Assembly: GCA_937877685.1 (NCBI GenBank)
Contig: CALFGU010000111.1
Location: 1 to 18,631 of the forward strand
DNA length: 18,631 bases
Origin: an uncultured Prevotella sp.
GTDB taxonomy: Bacteria; Bacteroidota; Bacteroidia; Bacteroidales; Bacteroidaceae
Direction of reading: 5' to 3'
Part shown: positions 7,041-13,720 of the stretch, piece by piece
Layout of the letters: each line of letters opens with the position of its first letter
How positions within the stretch are numbered: position 1 is the first letter of the stretch
Notes under the pieces: model-generated
What the model saw: only the letters and a program-made list of their open reading frames with translations
Told to the model about the DNA's origin: nothing
The model's database searches: none
Made by a program: the position numbers and the translations under genes

Positions 7041-7116
7041 CTTCGGAAAATTGGAGGTGCGACGTTGGGCGTCACACTGAATGACCATTTCAACTCACTT
7101 TTAAACCCGTATTGTT

Positions 7117-7596
7117 ATGAAGAAAATGTTTGCCCTACTGATGCTCATGACGGTTAGCATGAGCACTGTATTTGCTCAGACTCCTGACGGCGATAAAGCC
7201 GAAGAACGCATGAACAGAATGATTGAGCGCAAGGCGAAGGACTTAAAGTTGGATGAAGAAACCACTGCTTGGTTCTCTCCGCTCTATAAGGAATATTTGT
7301 TGGCGCTTTTTGTGGTGAATCAAAAGTATCGTGTGGAAAAGAAAGACCTTAACGATGCCGAGATTTTGGAGAGCATTGTTAATAGTTTCTCACGCGCTGA
7401 AGAAGAAGTTGCAGTGAAGCGTACTTACTTCCTTAAGTTTCAAGAAAAACTCACGCCTCAGCAGTTGAAAGACGTATTTATGCCTCGCATGAACAGACCT
7501 GGTCAAGGCGGTCAGCGTGGTGGTGCGCACAGAGGCGGAGGTCAGCACAATTTTCAGGGACATGGTAATTGGGGCGACGGAGGTTCGAACTTTTAA
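7117..7596 (+). CDS. Secreted Spy/CpxP-like protein with Gly/Arg/His-rich tail
   Basis: This 159-residue protein starts with a Sec signal peptide (MKKMFALLMLMTVSMSTVFA, predicted cleavage after A20 before QTPD), so it is periplasmic or secreted. Residues 30-125 are predicted all-helical. DLKLDEETTAWFSPLYKEY (42-60) and an LTxxQ-type motif LTPQQ (112-116) resemble the LTxxQ helices of Spy/CpxP/ZraP periplasmic proteins. Residues 126-159 are a low-complexity Gly/Arg/His/Gln tail (NRPGQGGQRGGAHRGGGQ...). The gene downstream (7901-8491) is a paralog: WF-PL, the NDAEI/TDAEI element and the YFLKFQEKLTPQQLKDVF segment align, but the tail there is Cys/Lys-rich. Family assignment is by motif and helix pattern, not by a search. 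Function is unknown; envelope chaperone or metal binding is possible. Confidence 0.8.
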   Translation: MKKMFALLMLMTVSMSTVFAQTPDGDKAEERMNRMIERKAKDLKLDEETTAWFSPLYKEYLLALFVVNQKYRVEKKDLNDAEILESIVNSFSRAEEEVAVKRTYFLKFQEKLTPQQLKDVFMPRMNRPGQGGQRGGAHRGGGQHNFQGHGNWGDGGSNF

Positions 7597-7687
7597 ATGG
7601 GACTAAACGCCCATGAAGTTATTAGCAAGAAAAAGCCTGCACCAATCTCTTAAGGCTGGTTCGGACTTCGTTCCCCATTTCTAATTC

Positions 7688-7740
7688 ATCCGCGAGATGC
7701 TTCTTAACGAATCTTAAATTCGAAGAGGTGTCTCGCGGAT
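7688..7740 (+). other. Long imperfect hairpin
   Basis: ATCCGCGAGA (7688-7697) pairs perfectly with TCTCGCGGAT (7731-7740). The stem continues inward through CTTCTT/AAGAGG to CGAAT (7708-7712) and ATTCG (7718-7722), closed by a 5-nt loop CTTAA. There is no T tract on either side (TATCTATG follows), so it is not a typical terminator. It may be a 3' stabiliser or processing site. Confidence 0.6.
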
Positions 7741-7795
7741 TATCTATGAAAAGGGGGTATTCGTCGAATACTTCCGAAAATAAGAACGTGCTTTA

Positions 7796-7825
7796 TTGCA
7801 GGTTAAAAGTAAATGCCTAAATTTG
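7796..7825 (+). promoter_or_regulatory. Bacteroidetes-type promoter of the Cys-rich Spy-like gene
   Basis: TTG at 7796-7798 and TAAATTTG at 7818-7825 are separated by 19 bp. Expected start is near 7832, about 70 nt before ATG at 7901. Confidence 0.75.
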
Positions 7826-7900
7826 CACTATCAAGGTTGCAAAACCGATATAGATAACTCAATGAATAGAAGATTTACTAACGCAAAAAACTAATTTATT

Positions 7901-8491
7901 ATGAAGAAGTTGATGCTCTCTCTCGTTGTTATCGCTATGAGCGTGACAACTGTTTTTGCTCAGTGCCCCACAAAGGCAGGTAAGTGTGATGCTCCCAAGG
8001 GTCAGTGTGCTGACCGTCTCGTTCAGGAAATGAAACTTGACGATGCTACAGCGCAGTGGTTCAAACCTCTCTTTGCGGAATACCAACAGAAGTTGGCAGA
8101 TGTGCGCGCTAAGTATTGCAAGAAGGATAAGAAGGATTGCAAGAACTGCACTGATGCTGAAATTATGAAGCATTTGGAAGACGCTATTACATGTCAGGGC
8201 GAAATTGCCGACGTTAAGAGCGCTTATCTCAAGAAGTTTAAGGCAAAGTTGAATGCGAAGCAACTCCAGGTGATTTTCTGCCCCAAGAAGATGAAGGCTG
8301 GCAAGCACCACATGGGTCATAAGCATTTCGGCAAGAAGCAGGGCAAGGCTTGTGATATGAAGCATGGCAAGTGTGACAAATCAAAGAAGTGCGATAAGGC
8401 TGGTGACAAGAAGTGTGACAAGTCTAAGAAGTGCGATAAGGCTGGTGCCAAGAAGTGTGACGCACCCAAGTGTGACAAGGATAAGAAATAA
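7901..8491 (+). CDS. Secreted Spy/CpxP-like protein with metallothionein-like Cys/Lys/His tail
   Basis: This 196-residue protein has a signal peptide (MKKLMLSLVVIAMSVTTVFA, cleavage predicted after A20). Cys22 is preceded by Gln, so it is not a lipobox. Residues 36-130 align with the upstream paralog: MKLDDATAQWFKPLFAEYQQ (44-63), TDAEI (84-88), and KFKAKLNAKQLQVIFCP where LNAKQ replaces LTPQQ. The mature part has 15 cysteines (22, 29, 36, 73, 80, 83, 98, 127, 151, 158, 164, 172, 178, 186, 191). Seven lie in a lysine-rich tail made of two 14-residue units KCDKSKKCDKAGDK and KCDKSKKCDKAGAK (157-184) plus KCDAPKCDKDKK. A His cluster HHMGHKH lies at 136-142. Spacing of CxxC (80-83) and C-x5 to 7-C suggests metal binding or disulfides. 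Family by motif only; the metal-binding role is inference. Confidence 0.82.
   Translation: MKKLMLSLVVIAMSVTTVFAQCPTKAGKCDAPKGQCADRLVQEMKLDDATAQWFKPLFAEYQQKLADVRAKYCKKDKKDCKNCTDAEIMKHLEDAITCQGEIADVKSAYLKKFKAKLNAKQLQVIFCPKKMKAGKHHMGHKHFGKKQGKACDMKHGKCDKSKKCDKAGDKKCDKSKKCDKAGAKKCDAPKCDKDKK
8369..8463 (+). repeat. 42-bp tandem repeat inside the Cys-rich gene
   Basis: AAGTGTGACAA starts at 8369 and 8411, and AAGTGTGAC again at 8453, so the period is 42 bp (14 codons). Units 1 and 2 differ at a few positions; unit 3 is partial. Recent duplication of this unit explains the repeated KCDKSKKCDKAG segments. Confidence 0.85.
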
Positions 8492-8528
8492 TAGCGCCCC
8501 GTGCGTAACATAGTTGTATAATGTAAAG

Positions 8529-8563
8529 AGGAAGCATCGTGAGTGGTGCTTCCTTATTTTTTT
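8529..8563 (+). terminator. Rho-independent terminator of the Cys-rich gene
   Basis: AGGAAGCA (8529-8536) pairs with TGCTTCCT (8547-8554), followed by TATTTTTTT to 8563. Confidence 0.85.
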
Positions 8564-8601
8564 AAGCGTCCTGCCGCTTGTGGGGACACTTGCGGTTGGT
8601 T

Positions 8602-9226
8602 TTTAGACATAAGAACAGAAGTTCATAAGTTGAGTGGGAAGAACTTCTATTTGGATAATAATATAACTGTCGCCCAAAGATAAGAATCATTATCATACCC
8701 CCTCCCCTCCTACGGAGGTACTCCCCCTATCTTAAGGGGAGAGCGCCATTCGGAGTATTCCTCCACTATTTTACCAAGTGAAAGCGAGATTATTTACACC
8801 AGTTGAGTCGTTTTAATGGAAGTATGAAACCACTCTCTCCCCATAAGATAGGGGGAGTACCGCCTTTGGCGGGGAGGGGGTATGATATGCAATTTAGTGT
8901 CAACTTCTTTATCATAACCTAAATTTTTGTTCTTCTGTTCTTCTGTCTAAACAAGTATGTAGATAGTCTTGCGACAGTTTTTTAGACATAAGAACATAAG
9001 TTCATAAGTTGAGTGGGAGGTACTTAATTTTTTGTTCTTCTGTTCTTCTGTCTAAACAGGTTCGTAGATAGTCTTGCGGTTGGTTTTTAGACAAAAGAAC
9101 ATAAGGTCATAAGTTGAGTGGGAAGAACTTCTATTTTTGTTCTTCTGTTCTTCTGTCTAAACAACTAACAAACGAGCATCATAACAGTGACTTTATATTT
9201 TGTTCTTCTGTTCTTCTGTCTAAACA
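8602..9226. repeat. Tandem array of TTTAGACAnAAGAACAGAAG palindromes, 105-bp period
   Basis: The left half, TTTAGACA(T/A)AAGAACA followed by TTCATAAGTTGAGTGGGA, begins at 8602, 8981 and 9086. The right half, GTTCTTCTGTTCTTCTGTCT then AAACA, ends at 8953, 9058, 9163 and 9226. Complete left+right units are 8981-9058 and 9086-9163, exactly 105 bp apart. The halves are inverted repeats of each other (TTTAGACAnAAGAACAGAAG), so each unit can fold. The first left half (8602) and the right half ending at 8953 are split by 270 bp containing the MITE-like element. The last right half has no left partner. Confidence 0.85.
8691..8887. mobile_element. MITE-like palindromic element, 53-bp terminal inverted repeats
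   Basis: The left end 8691-8743 (TATCATACCCCCTCCCCTCC...) and right end 8835-8887 (...GGGGAGGGGGTATGATA) are near-perfect inverted repeats over 53 bp. They differ mainly at small internal palindromes, CTCCTACGGAG on the left and CCGCCTTTGGCGG on the right. The 91-bp centre has no reading frame. There is no transposase, so this would be a non-autonomous element or a large intergenic palindrome. I cannot find a clear target-site duplication. Confidence 0.75.
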
Positions 9227-9322
9227 AGTGAGCACAAGTTCTCATTCGTGAAATACTTAGTGATTTACGGCGCCTTATTTGGGTACTTACGACGCACAAT
9301 TTGAGACTTCGTGCGACGTAAA

Positions 9323-9354
9323 AGAGGTTTTGTATTGCGAAATACAAAACCTCT
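9323..9354 (-). terminator. Terminator of the DUF3298-type gene (minus strand)
   Basis: AGAGGTTTTGTATT (9323-9336) and AATACAAAACCTCT (9341-9354) make a perfect 14-bp stem closed by GCGA. On the minus strand it is followed by TTTAC, a short T run. It lies about 30 bp downstream of the stop at 9385. Confidence 0.75.
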
Positions 9355-9384
9355 GAATCTGTAGTCTTAAAACCTTACGATAAA

Positions 9385-10227
9385 TTATTTTTGATGGGTC
9401 AGTTTTTTGCCAAAGGGCGTCATGAATTCGGCAATTACGTTGTAGGGAATGGTGCATGTGGGCATTCCTATGGCATAGGGACCAATGGCGTAGGGACTGA
9501 AATGAACCGTAAGTCCTTTCTGGGTAAGCACGGGGAAACTTGCGTAGTCCACCAATTCGCTCTGTTTACACCAAAATTCTATGTCGCCCTCCTCTTCGCC
9601 CTCAAAATATTGCGCTCTGAGGTAATAGTCAATCATGGGATTGAGAATCTTCAAACCGTTGGGCGTAAAAAGGTCTTCCCACGTAATCACCTTTCCATTT
9701 GAGCAGTTAAAACTGAGACCAAATTCCCAAGGAATGCCGTGCGCGCCTCCACTATAGTAGTAACCATCAAACTTAAAACTGACGTAGTTGCTTGTTACGG
9801 CGATGAGTTTTATTTTCTGCTGATAACTATTGGAGATGGTATATTCGGGGTCGCTTTCCTGCATCTCAGAATTGACTTCCAAGTTATCTTGAATGAACTT
9901 TTTGCCTGCTTTCTCGAGTAATGGGGTGAGGTCAGTGCCTAATGGTGGCAGCTTATAGGTCATGCTGGCGTCATCCTCTCCTGAGAACGAGTCATAAGCG
10001 AAGAGTCTGTCAAAAACGTGAGTGCGGATGCTGTCAATAAGTGGGCGCGGACCGCTAACGGGAAAGTCAACGCTGATTTCGTAAGTCATATCGCCATGAC
10101 TCAGTTGGGTGTTGTAAGTTTTGACCCTGAAATCCTGACTCAGGTTGAAGTTTAAGAATTGCGCCACTGCCGTTGTAGCGCAGATCGTGATTAGAAGTAG
10201 GGCGATGGTAACGCGAAGTTTGTTCAT
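9385..10227 (-). CDS. Secreted DUF3298-domain (RsiV/PdaC-like) protein
   Basis: This 280-residue protein is taken from ATG at 10227, where a proper signal peptide begins (MNKLRVTIALLLITICATTA, VA, cleavage after A22). The frame is open 20 codons further upstream to 10287, but that part lacks secretory features. An N-terminal region (30-130) of the DUF4163 kind is followed by the DUF3298 core: GGAHG at 160-164 with the YYYSGGAHGIPWEFG segment, an NGKVITWEDLF strand-loop at 177-187, and the C-terminal TQKGLTVHFSPYAIGPYAIG at 235-254 followed by CTIPYNVIAEFM. Proteins of this fold occur in peptidoglycan deacetylase PdaC and anti-sigma factor RsiV, where the domain senses or binds envelope ligands. 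Here it is a stand-alone exported form with no enzymatic domain or TM anchor. It is a single-gene unit with its own terminator. The domain is clear; the ligand is unknown. Confidence 0.87.
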   Translation of the reverse strand: MNKLRVTIALLLITICATTAVAQFLNFNLSQDFRVKTYNTQLSHGDMTYEISVDFPVSGPRPLIDSIRTHVFDRLFAYDSFSGEDDASMTYKLPPLGTDLTPLLEKAGKKFIQDNLEVNSEMQESDPEYTISNSYQQKIKLIAVTSNYVSFKFDGYYYSGGAHGIPWEFGLSFNCSNGKVITWEDLFTPNGLKILNPMIDYYLRAQYFEGEEEGDIEFWCKQSELVDYASFPVLTQKGLTVHFSPYAIGPYAIGMPTCTIPYNVIAEFMTPFGKKLTHQK

Positions 10228-10267
10228 AATTAAGGGTTCTTGTGATAACGAATTGTTAAGGGGGGCG

Positions 10268-10328
10268 ATGCTTCTCAGTTGAAGCATTCCTTGTGCGAAG
10301 GTACAACTCTTTTTTTTACCGTTTGCAA
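10268..10328 (-). promoter_or_regulatory. Likely promoter and leader hairpin of the DUF3298-type gene
   Basis: On the minus strand, TTG (plus 10326-10328) and TACCTTCG (10296-10303) are 22 bp apart; the -7 element has C instead of T at one position. A perfect hairpin ATGCTTC-TCAGTT-GAAGCAT (10268-10287) would lie at the very 5' end of the transcript. Confidence 0.5.
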
Positions 10329-10382
10329 TTGCGAAGCATTATTTCTCCAACGGGGCATTACGAAAGTGATTTTACGGGACTG

Positions 10383-10444
10383 CAATAAAAAACAAAGAAC
10401 AGCGAGAAAAGAAACGGAAAGTCACGCTTCTTCTCTCGCTGTTC
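10383..10444 (-). terminator. Terminator of the thrC gene (minus strand)
   Basis: GAACAGCGAGAAAAGAA (10397-10413) pairs with TTCTTCTCTCGCTGTTC (10428-10444). On the minus strand it is followed by TTTGTTTTTTATT. It lies about 57 bp beyond the thrC stop. Confidence 0.85.
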
Positions 10445-10500
10445 AAACATCATTTTTATTCACTAAAAAAACAAAACGTCAAATGTAATGTTTCGGGCTG

Positions 10501-11796
10501 TTAACCCAACACTTTTTTCAAATCGTCGAGACTTGCGCTGATGGGCACGCTTTGCTTTTCGCCCTTCATGAATTCCTGGAGTTTTTGGGGAATTTCAATT
10601 TCTGCGCCAATGATACGCTCGATGGTGTCTTTGAACTTTGCGGGGTGGGCAGTTTCAAGGAACACGCCCACTTCGCCAGGCTGCAAACCTTCAACAAGAG
10701 ATTGATAACCGCAAGCGCCGTGGGGGTCGAGCAAGTAACCCTCTTGTTCCCACACACGCTTCACTGTGTCAGCAATCTGTGCGTCTGAATAGGTAGCACC
10801 GCTCATATCCTTGCAAATGGCTTCGTAACTTTCGCCATAAAGGTCGAGAATACGGGCAAAGTTACTGGGTGCGCCTACGTCCATAGCGTTAGCAATGGTG
10901 CAAACAGAGGCGCGGGGTTCGTACTTACCCGTTTGCAAGTACTTATAAACTATGTCGTTGCTATTGTTAGCCGCAATGAAGCGCTTGATGGGGAGACCCA
11001 TGTGCTTACCAAAGAGACCCGCGGTCAAGTTACCGAAATTACCACTTGGCACTGCCACTACCATCTCCTTTTCTTTACCCATGCGCTTCAACTGTGCGTA
11101 AGCGTTGAAGTAATAGAAGGCTTGGGGGAGGAAACGTGCGATATTGATGGAATTAGCACTGGTCAACTTGTGACGCTTATTGAGTTCTTCATCCATAAAT
11201 GCCGCCTTCACGAGCGCCTGACAGTCGTCGAAGCAACCATCCACCTCAATGGCGGTGATGTTTTGACCTAAAGTCGTAAACTGCTTCTCTTGAATTTCAC
11301 TCACCTTGCCCTTGGGATAAAGCACATAGACATGAATGCCCGGAACACCGAGAAAACCATTGGCAACTGCGCTACCCGTATCGCCAGAAGTGGCTACGAG
11401 CACATTCACACGCTTCTGCTCATTGTTCTGAATGAAATGTGAAAGCAAGCGTGCCATGAAGCGACCGCCAACATCCTTAAACGCGAGCGTAGGTCCGTGG
11501 AACAATTCAAGCGTATAGATATTCTCGCTCACGGGAACGACGGGCGTTTCAAAGCTCAAGGTGTCGTTAACAATCGCACGGAGTTTGTCGGCAGGAACAT
11601 CCTCACCGAAGAACGCCTCTGCGACATGGAAGGCAATTTCTTGGAAACTGAGTTGGTCGATGGTATCAAAAAACTCCTTAGGAAGGGGCTTAATCGTGAG
11701 GGGCATATAAAGACCACGGTCAGAAGCAAGACCCGTTACGACGGCTTCTTCAAGAGTGGCATTTGCTGCTTGTTTGTTGGTGCTATAGTACATCAT
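10501..11796 (-). CDS. thrC: Threonine synthase
   Basis: This PLP enzyme converts O-phospho-L-homoserine to L-threonine. The 431 residues match the short bacterial ThrC form: STNKQAANATLEEAVVTGLA at the N-terminus with the SDRGLYMP segment (25-32), the PLP-lysine motif FHGPTLAFKDVGGRF with K107, the phosphate-binding loop SGDTGSAVANG (137-147), and VPSGNFGN further on. ATG at 11796 is followed by a second Met codon, so the start could be one codon later. It lies downstream of the apgM gene on the same strand after 166 bp, in keeping with the Bacteroidetes threonine cluster. A palindromic repeat element sits between the two genes and might partly uncouple them. A good terminator follows. Confidence 0.96.
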   Translation of the reverse strand: MMYYSTNKQAANATLEEAVVTGLASDRGLYMPLTIKPLPKEFFDTIDQLSFQEIAFHVAEAFFGEDVPADKLRAIVNDTLSFETPVVPVSENIYTLELFHGPTLAFKDVGGRFMARLLSHFIQNNEQKRVNVLVATSGDTGSAVANGFLGVPGIHVYVLYPKGKVSEIQEKQFTTLGQNITAIEVDGCFDDCQALVKAAFMDEELNKRHKLTSANSINIARFLPQAFYYFNAYAQLKRMGKEKEMVVAVPSGNFGNLTAGLFGKHMGLPIKRFIAANNSNDIVYKYLQTGKYEPRASVCTIANAMDVGAPSNFARILDLYGESYEAICKDMSGATYSDAQIADTVKRVWEQEGYLLDPHGACGYQSLVEGLQPGEVGVFLETAHPAKFKDTIERIIGAEIEIPQKLQEFMKGEKQSVPISASLDDLKKVLG

Positions 11797-11853
11797 AATG
11801 CTGTCAATTTAGGAATTAGAAAGGGAGGAGAGTCTTTGGAGCGAGGACTTCTG

Positions 11854-11934
11854 TTTTTGACATAAGCACATAAGAAAGGTCATTTATTGATTCTCTCCAT
11901 AAAACTTTTGTACTTCTGTTCTTGTGTCAAAAAA
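11854..11934. repeat. Dispersed palindrome copy between apgM and thrC
   Basis: TTTTTGACATAAGCACATAA (11854-11873) pairs with ACTTCTGTTCTTGTGTCAAA (11912-11931) plus AA. The stem is extended by GGACT (11845-11849) with AGTCC (11938-11942). Same family as the array at 8602-9226. Confidence 0.75.
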
Positions 11935-11962
11935 ACGAGTCCAACACTCAAAGTTGAGTCAG

Positions 11963-13177
11963 TTAATTTTTCTCCATAAAGGCACGGATAAATTCATCTC
12001 GCTGAAGGAGACCGTAACTACCCTCAAGCGCCGAAGTTTCATCGAATGACTGCACATTGTCTGGCTGAATCGATGGGTGCCAAATAAGGAAGGGAACGGG
12101 TTCTGCCGTATGTGTGCGCAGACTGCAAGGAGTGGGGTGGTCGGGGAGAATGGCAATCGCCACGGGTTCTTCCCAAGTGCTCACAGCTTCGTAAATAGGC
12201 TGCACGACACGGCGGTCAAGATCTTCAATCGTACGCTTCTTGAGTTCGATGTTCCCCTCGTGGCCCGCTTCATCACTTGCTTCGATGTGAAGGTAAACGA
12301 AATCTTGTTTTTGAAGTGCATCAAGCGCTACGGCAACTTTGTTTTCGTAGTTGGTGTCATAAAGACCCGTTGCACCTTCTACTTCAGGCGTTTCAAAACC
12401 TGCATAATGTCCGATTCCGCGTATTAAGTCAACGGCAGAGATAACTGTGCCCGACTTTACTTCAGGGAATTTTTCGCTCAAGAGTTCCATCTTTGGGCGG
12501 AAACCTCCACCCCAAGGCCAAATGCTATTTGCAGGGTCTTTTCCTTGTTCCTTGCGGCGCATGTTGATGGGATGATATTTCAAAATATCTTGCGAACGGA
12601 GGATTAACTCATTAATCAAGTCGGCCGTTTCTTGCGCTTCGGGAACTTCTGCTCTCACCATGCGAGGACGGAAAGGCTGACCGGGAACGTCGTGAGGAGG
12701 TGTGCACGAAATGCGCTTATCACCGCCCTTGATGACTAAGAGATGGCGGTATTGAATACCAGTGTGGAAGCGTACACGTTCGTTGCCCAAAGTTTCTTGA
12801 AGCGCTTTAATGAGTTCGTCTGCTTCTTCTGTGGTGATGTGTCCAGCAGAGTGGTTCTTAATACAATCGTCAGCAATGCAGATAATGTTGCAACGCAGAG
12901 CAAGTTCGCCGGGTTGCAATTCTACACCAATACTTGCTGCTTCAAGAGGTCCGCGACCTTCATACACTTCAGAAAGGTCATATCCAAGTACAGACATATT
13001 TGCTACCTCACTACCAGGATGAAATCCGGGAGCAACAGTGGCAAGTCTCCCAGTACGCCCTCGACGCGCAAGTTCATCCATAAAGGGAGTTTCTGCTGCC
13101 TGAAGAAGGGTCTTACTACCAAGTGACTTAATAGGCCATCCAGCCATGCCGTCGCCAAGAATAATGATGTGCTTCAT
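11963..13177 (-). CDS. apgM: Cofactor-independent phosphoglycerate mutase-like protein, proposed homoserine kinase
   Basis: This 404-residue alkaline-phosphatase-superfamily protein starts at ATG 13177 (MKHIIILGDGMAGWP). The frame is open 19 codons further to 13234, but the family begins at the HIIILGDGMA strand. The metal-binding Asp is in ILGDGMA (D8); the nucleophile Ser is in PGSEVANMSVLGYD (S56). Further metal ligands are expected in HIEASDEAGHEGN and LPDHPTPCSLRTHTAEPVPF. The family is the archaeal-type ApgM. Members encoded with threonine genes have been proposed to act as homoserine kinase in organisms lacking thrB, and thrC follows here. So the role could be 2,3-phosphoglycerate isomerisation or, more likely from context, homoserine phosphorylation. 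thrA (aspartokinase/homoserine dehydrogenase) is not adjacent in this window. Confidence 0.88.
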   Translation of the reverse strand: MKHIIILGDGMAGWPIKSLGSKTLLQAAETPFMDELARRGRTGRLATVAPGFHPGSEVANMSVLGYDLSEVYEGRGPLEAASIGVELQPGELALRCNIICIADDCIKNHSAGHITTEEADELIKALQETLGNERVRFHTGIQYRHLLVIKGGDKRISCTPPHDVPGQPFRPRMVRAEVPEAQETADLINELILRSQDILKYHPINMRRKEQGKDPANSIWPWGGGFRPKMELLSEKFPEVKSGTVISAVDLIRGIGHYAGFETPEVEGATGLYDTNYENKVAVALDALQKQDFVYLHIEASDEAGHEGNIELKKRTIEDLDRRVVQPIYEAVSTWEEPVAIAILPDHPTPCSLRTHTAEPVPFLIWHPSIQPDNVQSFDETSALEGSYGLLQRDEFIRAFMEKN

Positions 13178-13720
13178 AGTGTATGAATTATTTAAAATGC
13201 AGTTAGAGAGGCAACGGTGTGAGGTGCTTCTCAAAATGCAAGAGTGTTAGAGAATGGAAAGGTTGAAAATCGTAAGTCTGTGCAACCCGTGCATGACGCA
13301 AACGGTTGCAGAAACTCCTCCTGTAGATACAGGAAAATGACCTACTGACGTAGCCAAAAATGTTCGCGAGGAAACAATACGAGTGTACGAAAAACGTGTT
13401 TCACATAGAAACACAAATAAAAGCCCCTACCCTCGAAGGGAAGTGGATGTCCCAGTGCCGAAATTTGTAGTCGCGATATGTACGAAAAATGCGTTCATTA
13501 CGAATCCTGCGGTTGGGAATGGTTGTTAAAATTAGGTGCTCATTTGACGGAGATAGGAAATTGGTAATAGGAGAAAGAAAGGAGGGAAGTAAAGAAAGCA
13601 TTTCTCGCTATTCCAATTCCTATGATAATTCCGTTCAAAAAAGCAACTGTGTGCTTTTACTCTTTAGTTAGTTCTTGTTGGACGCGTCTTGTGGCGTCAG
13701 TAGTCTAGTTTGTTTGCTTG

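Larger units (their letters stand above)
6666..7116. other. Spacer rubredoxin / first Spy-like gene
   Basis: This 451-bp region contains, in order, two small hairpins, the rubredoxin terminator, a diverged palindrome copy, and the promoter of the next gene (7010-7040). A 76-codon frame starting at 6927 crosses the promoter and overlaps the next gene start; I do not regard it as coding. Confidence 0.6.
7597..7900 (+). other. Spacer between the two Spy-like paralogs
   Basis: This 304-bp spacer contains a 53-nt imperfect hairpin (7688-7740) and the promoter of the second paralog (7796-7825). I see no coding frame. A separate promoter means the paralogs can be regulated independently. Confidence 0.6.
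8492..9384. other. Gene-free 893-bp block of structured repeats
   Basis: It contains, in order, the terminator at 8529-8563, a palindrome half unit (8602-8653), a 197-bp MITE-like element (8691-8887), the 105-bp-period palindrome array (to 9226), and a strong hairpin (9323-9354). No convincing coding frame or tRNA is visible. Confidence 0.7.

Noticed and set aside
6927..7157. 76-codon plus-strand frame before the first Spy-like gene
   Set aside because: It covers a consensus promoter and overlaps the start of the next gene in another frame.
7901..7970. Lipoprotein signal for the Cys-rich protein
   Set aside because: The residue before Cys22 is Gln, which does not fit a lipobox; cleavage after A20 fits signal peptidase I.
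8602..9226. CRISPR array
   Set aside because: The period is 105 bp, the units are palindromic and the sequence between them is also repeated rather than unique; no cas genes are present.
13401..13601. 66-codon minus-strand frame as a leader peptide for apgM
   Set aside because: No run of Thr or Ile codons suitable for attenuation, no RBS-like site, and the LSP repeats come from a polypurine stretch.
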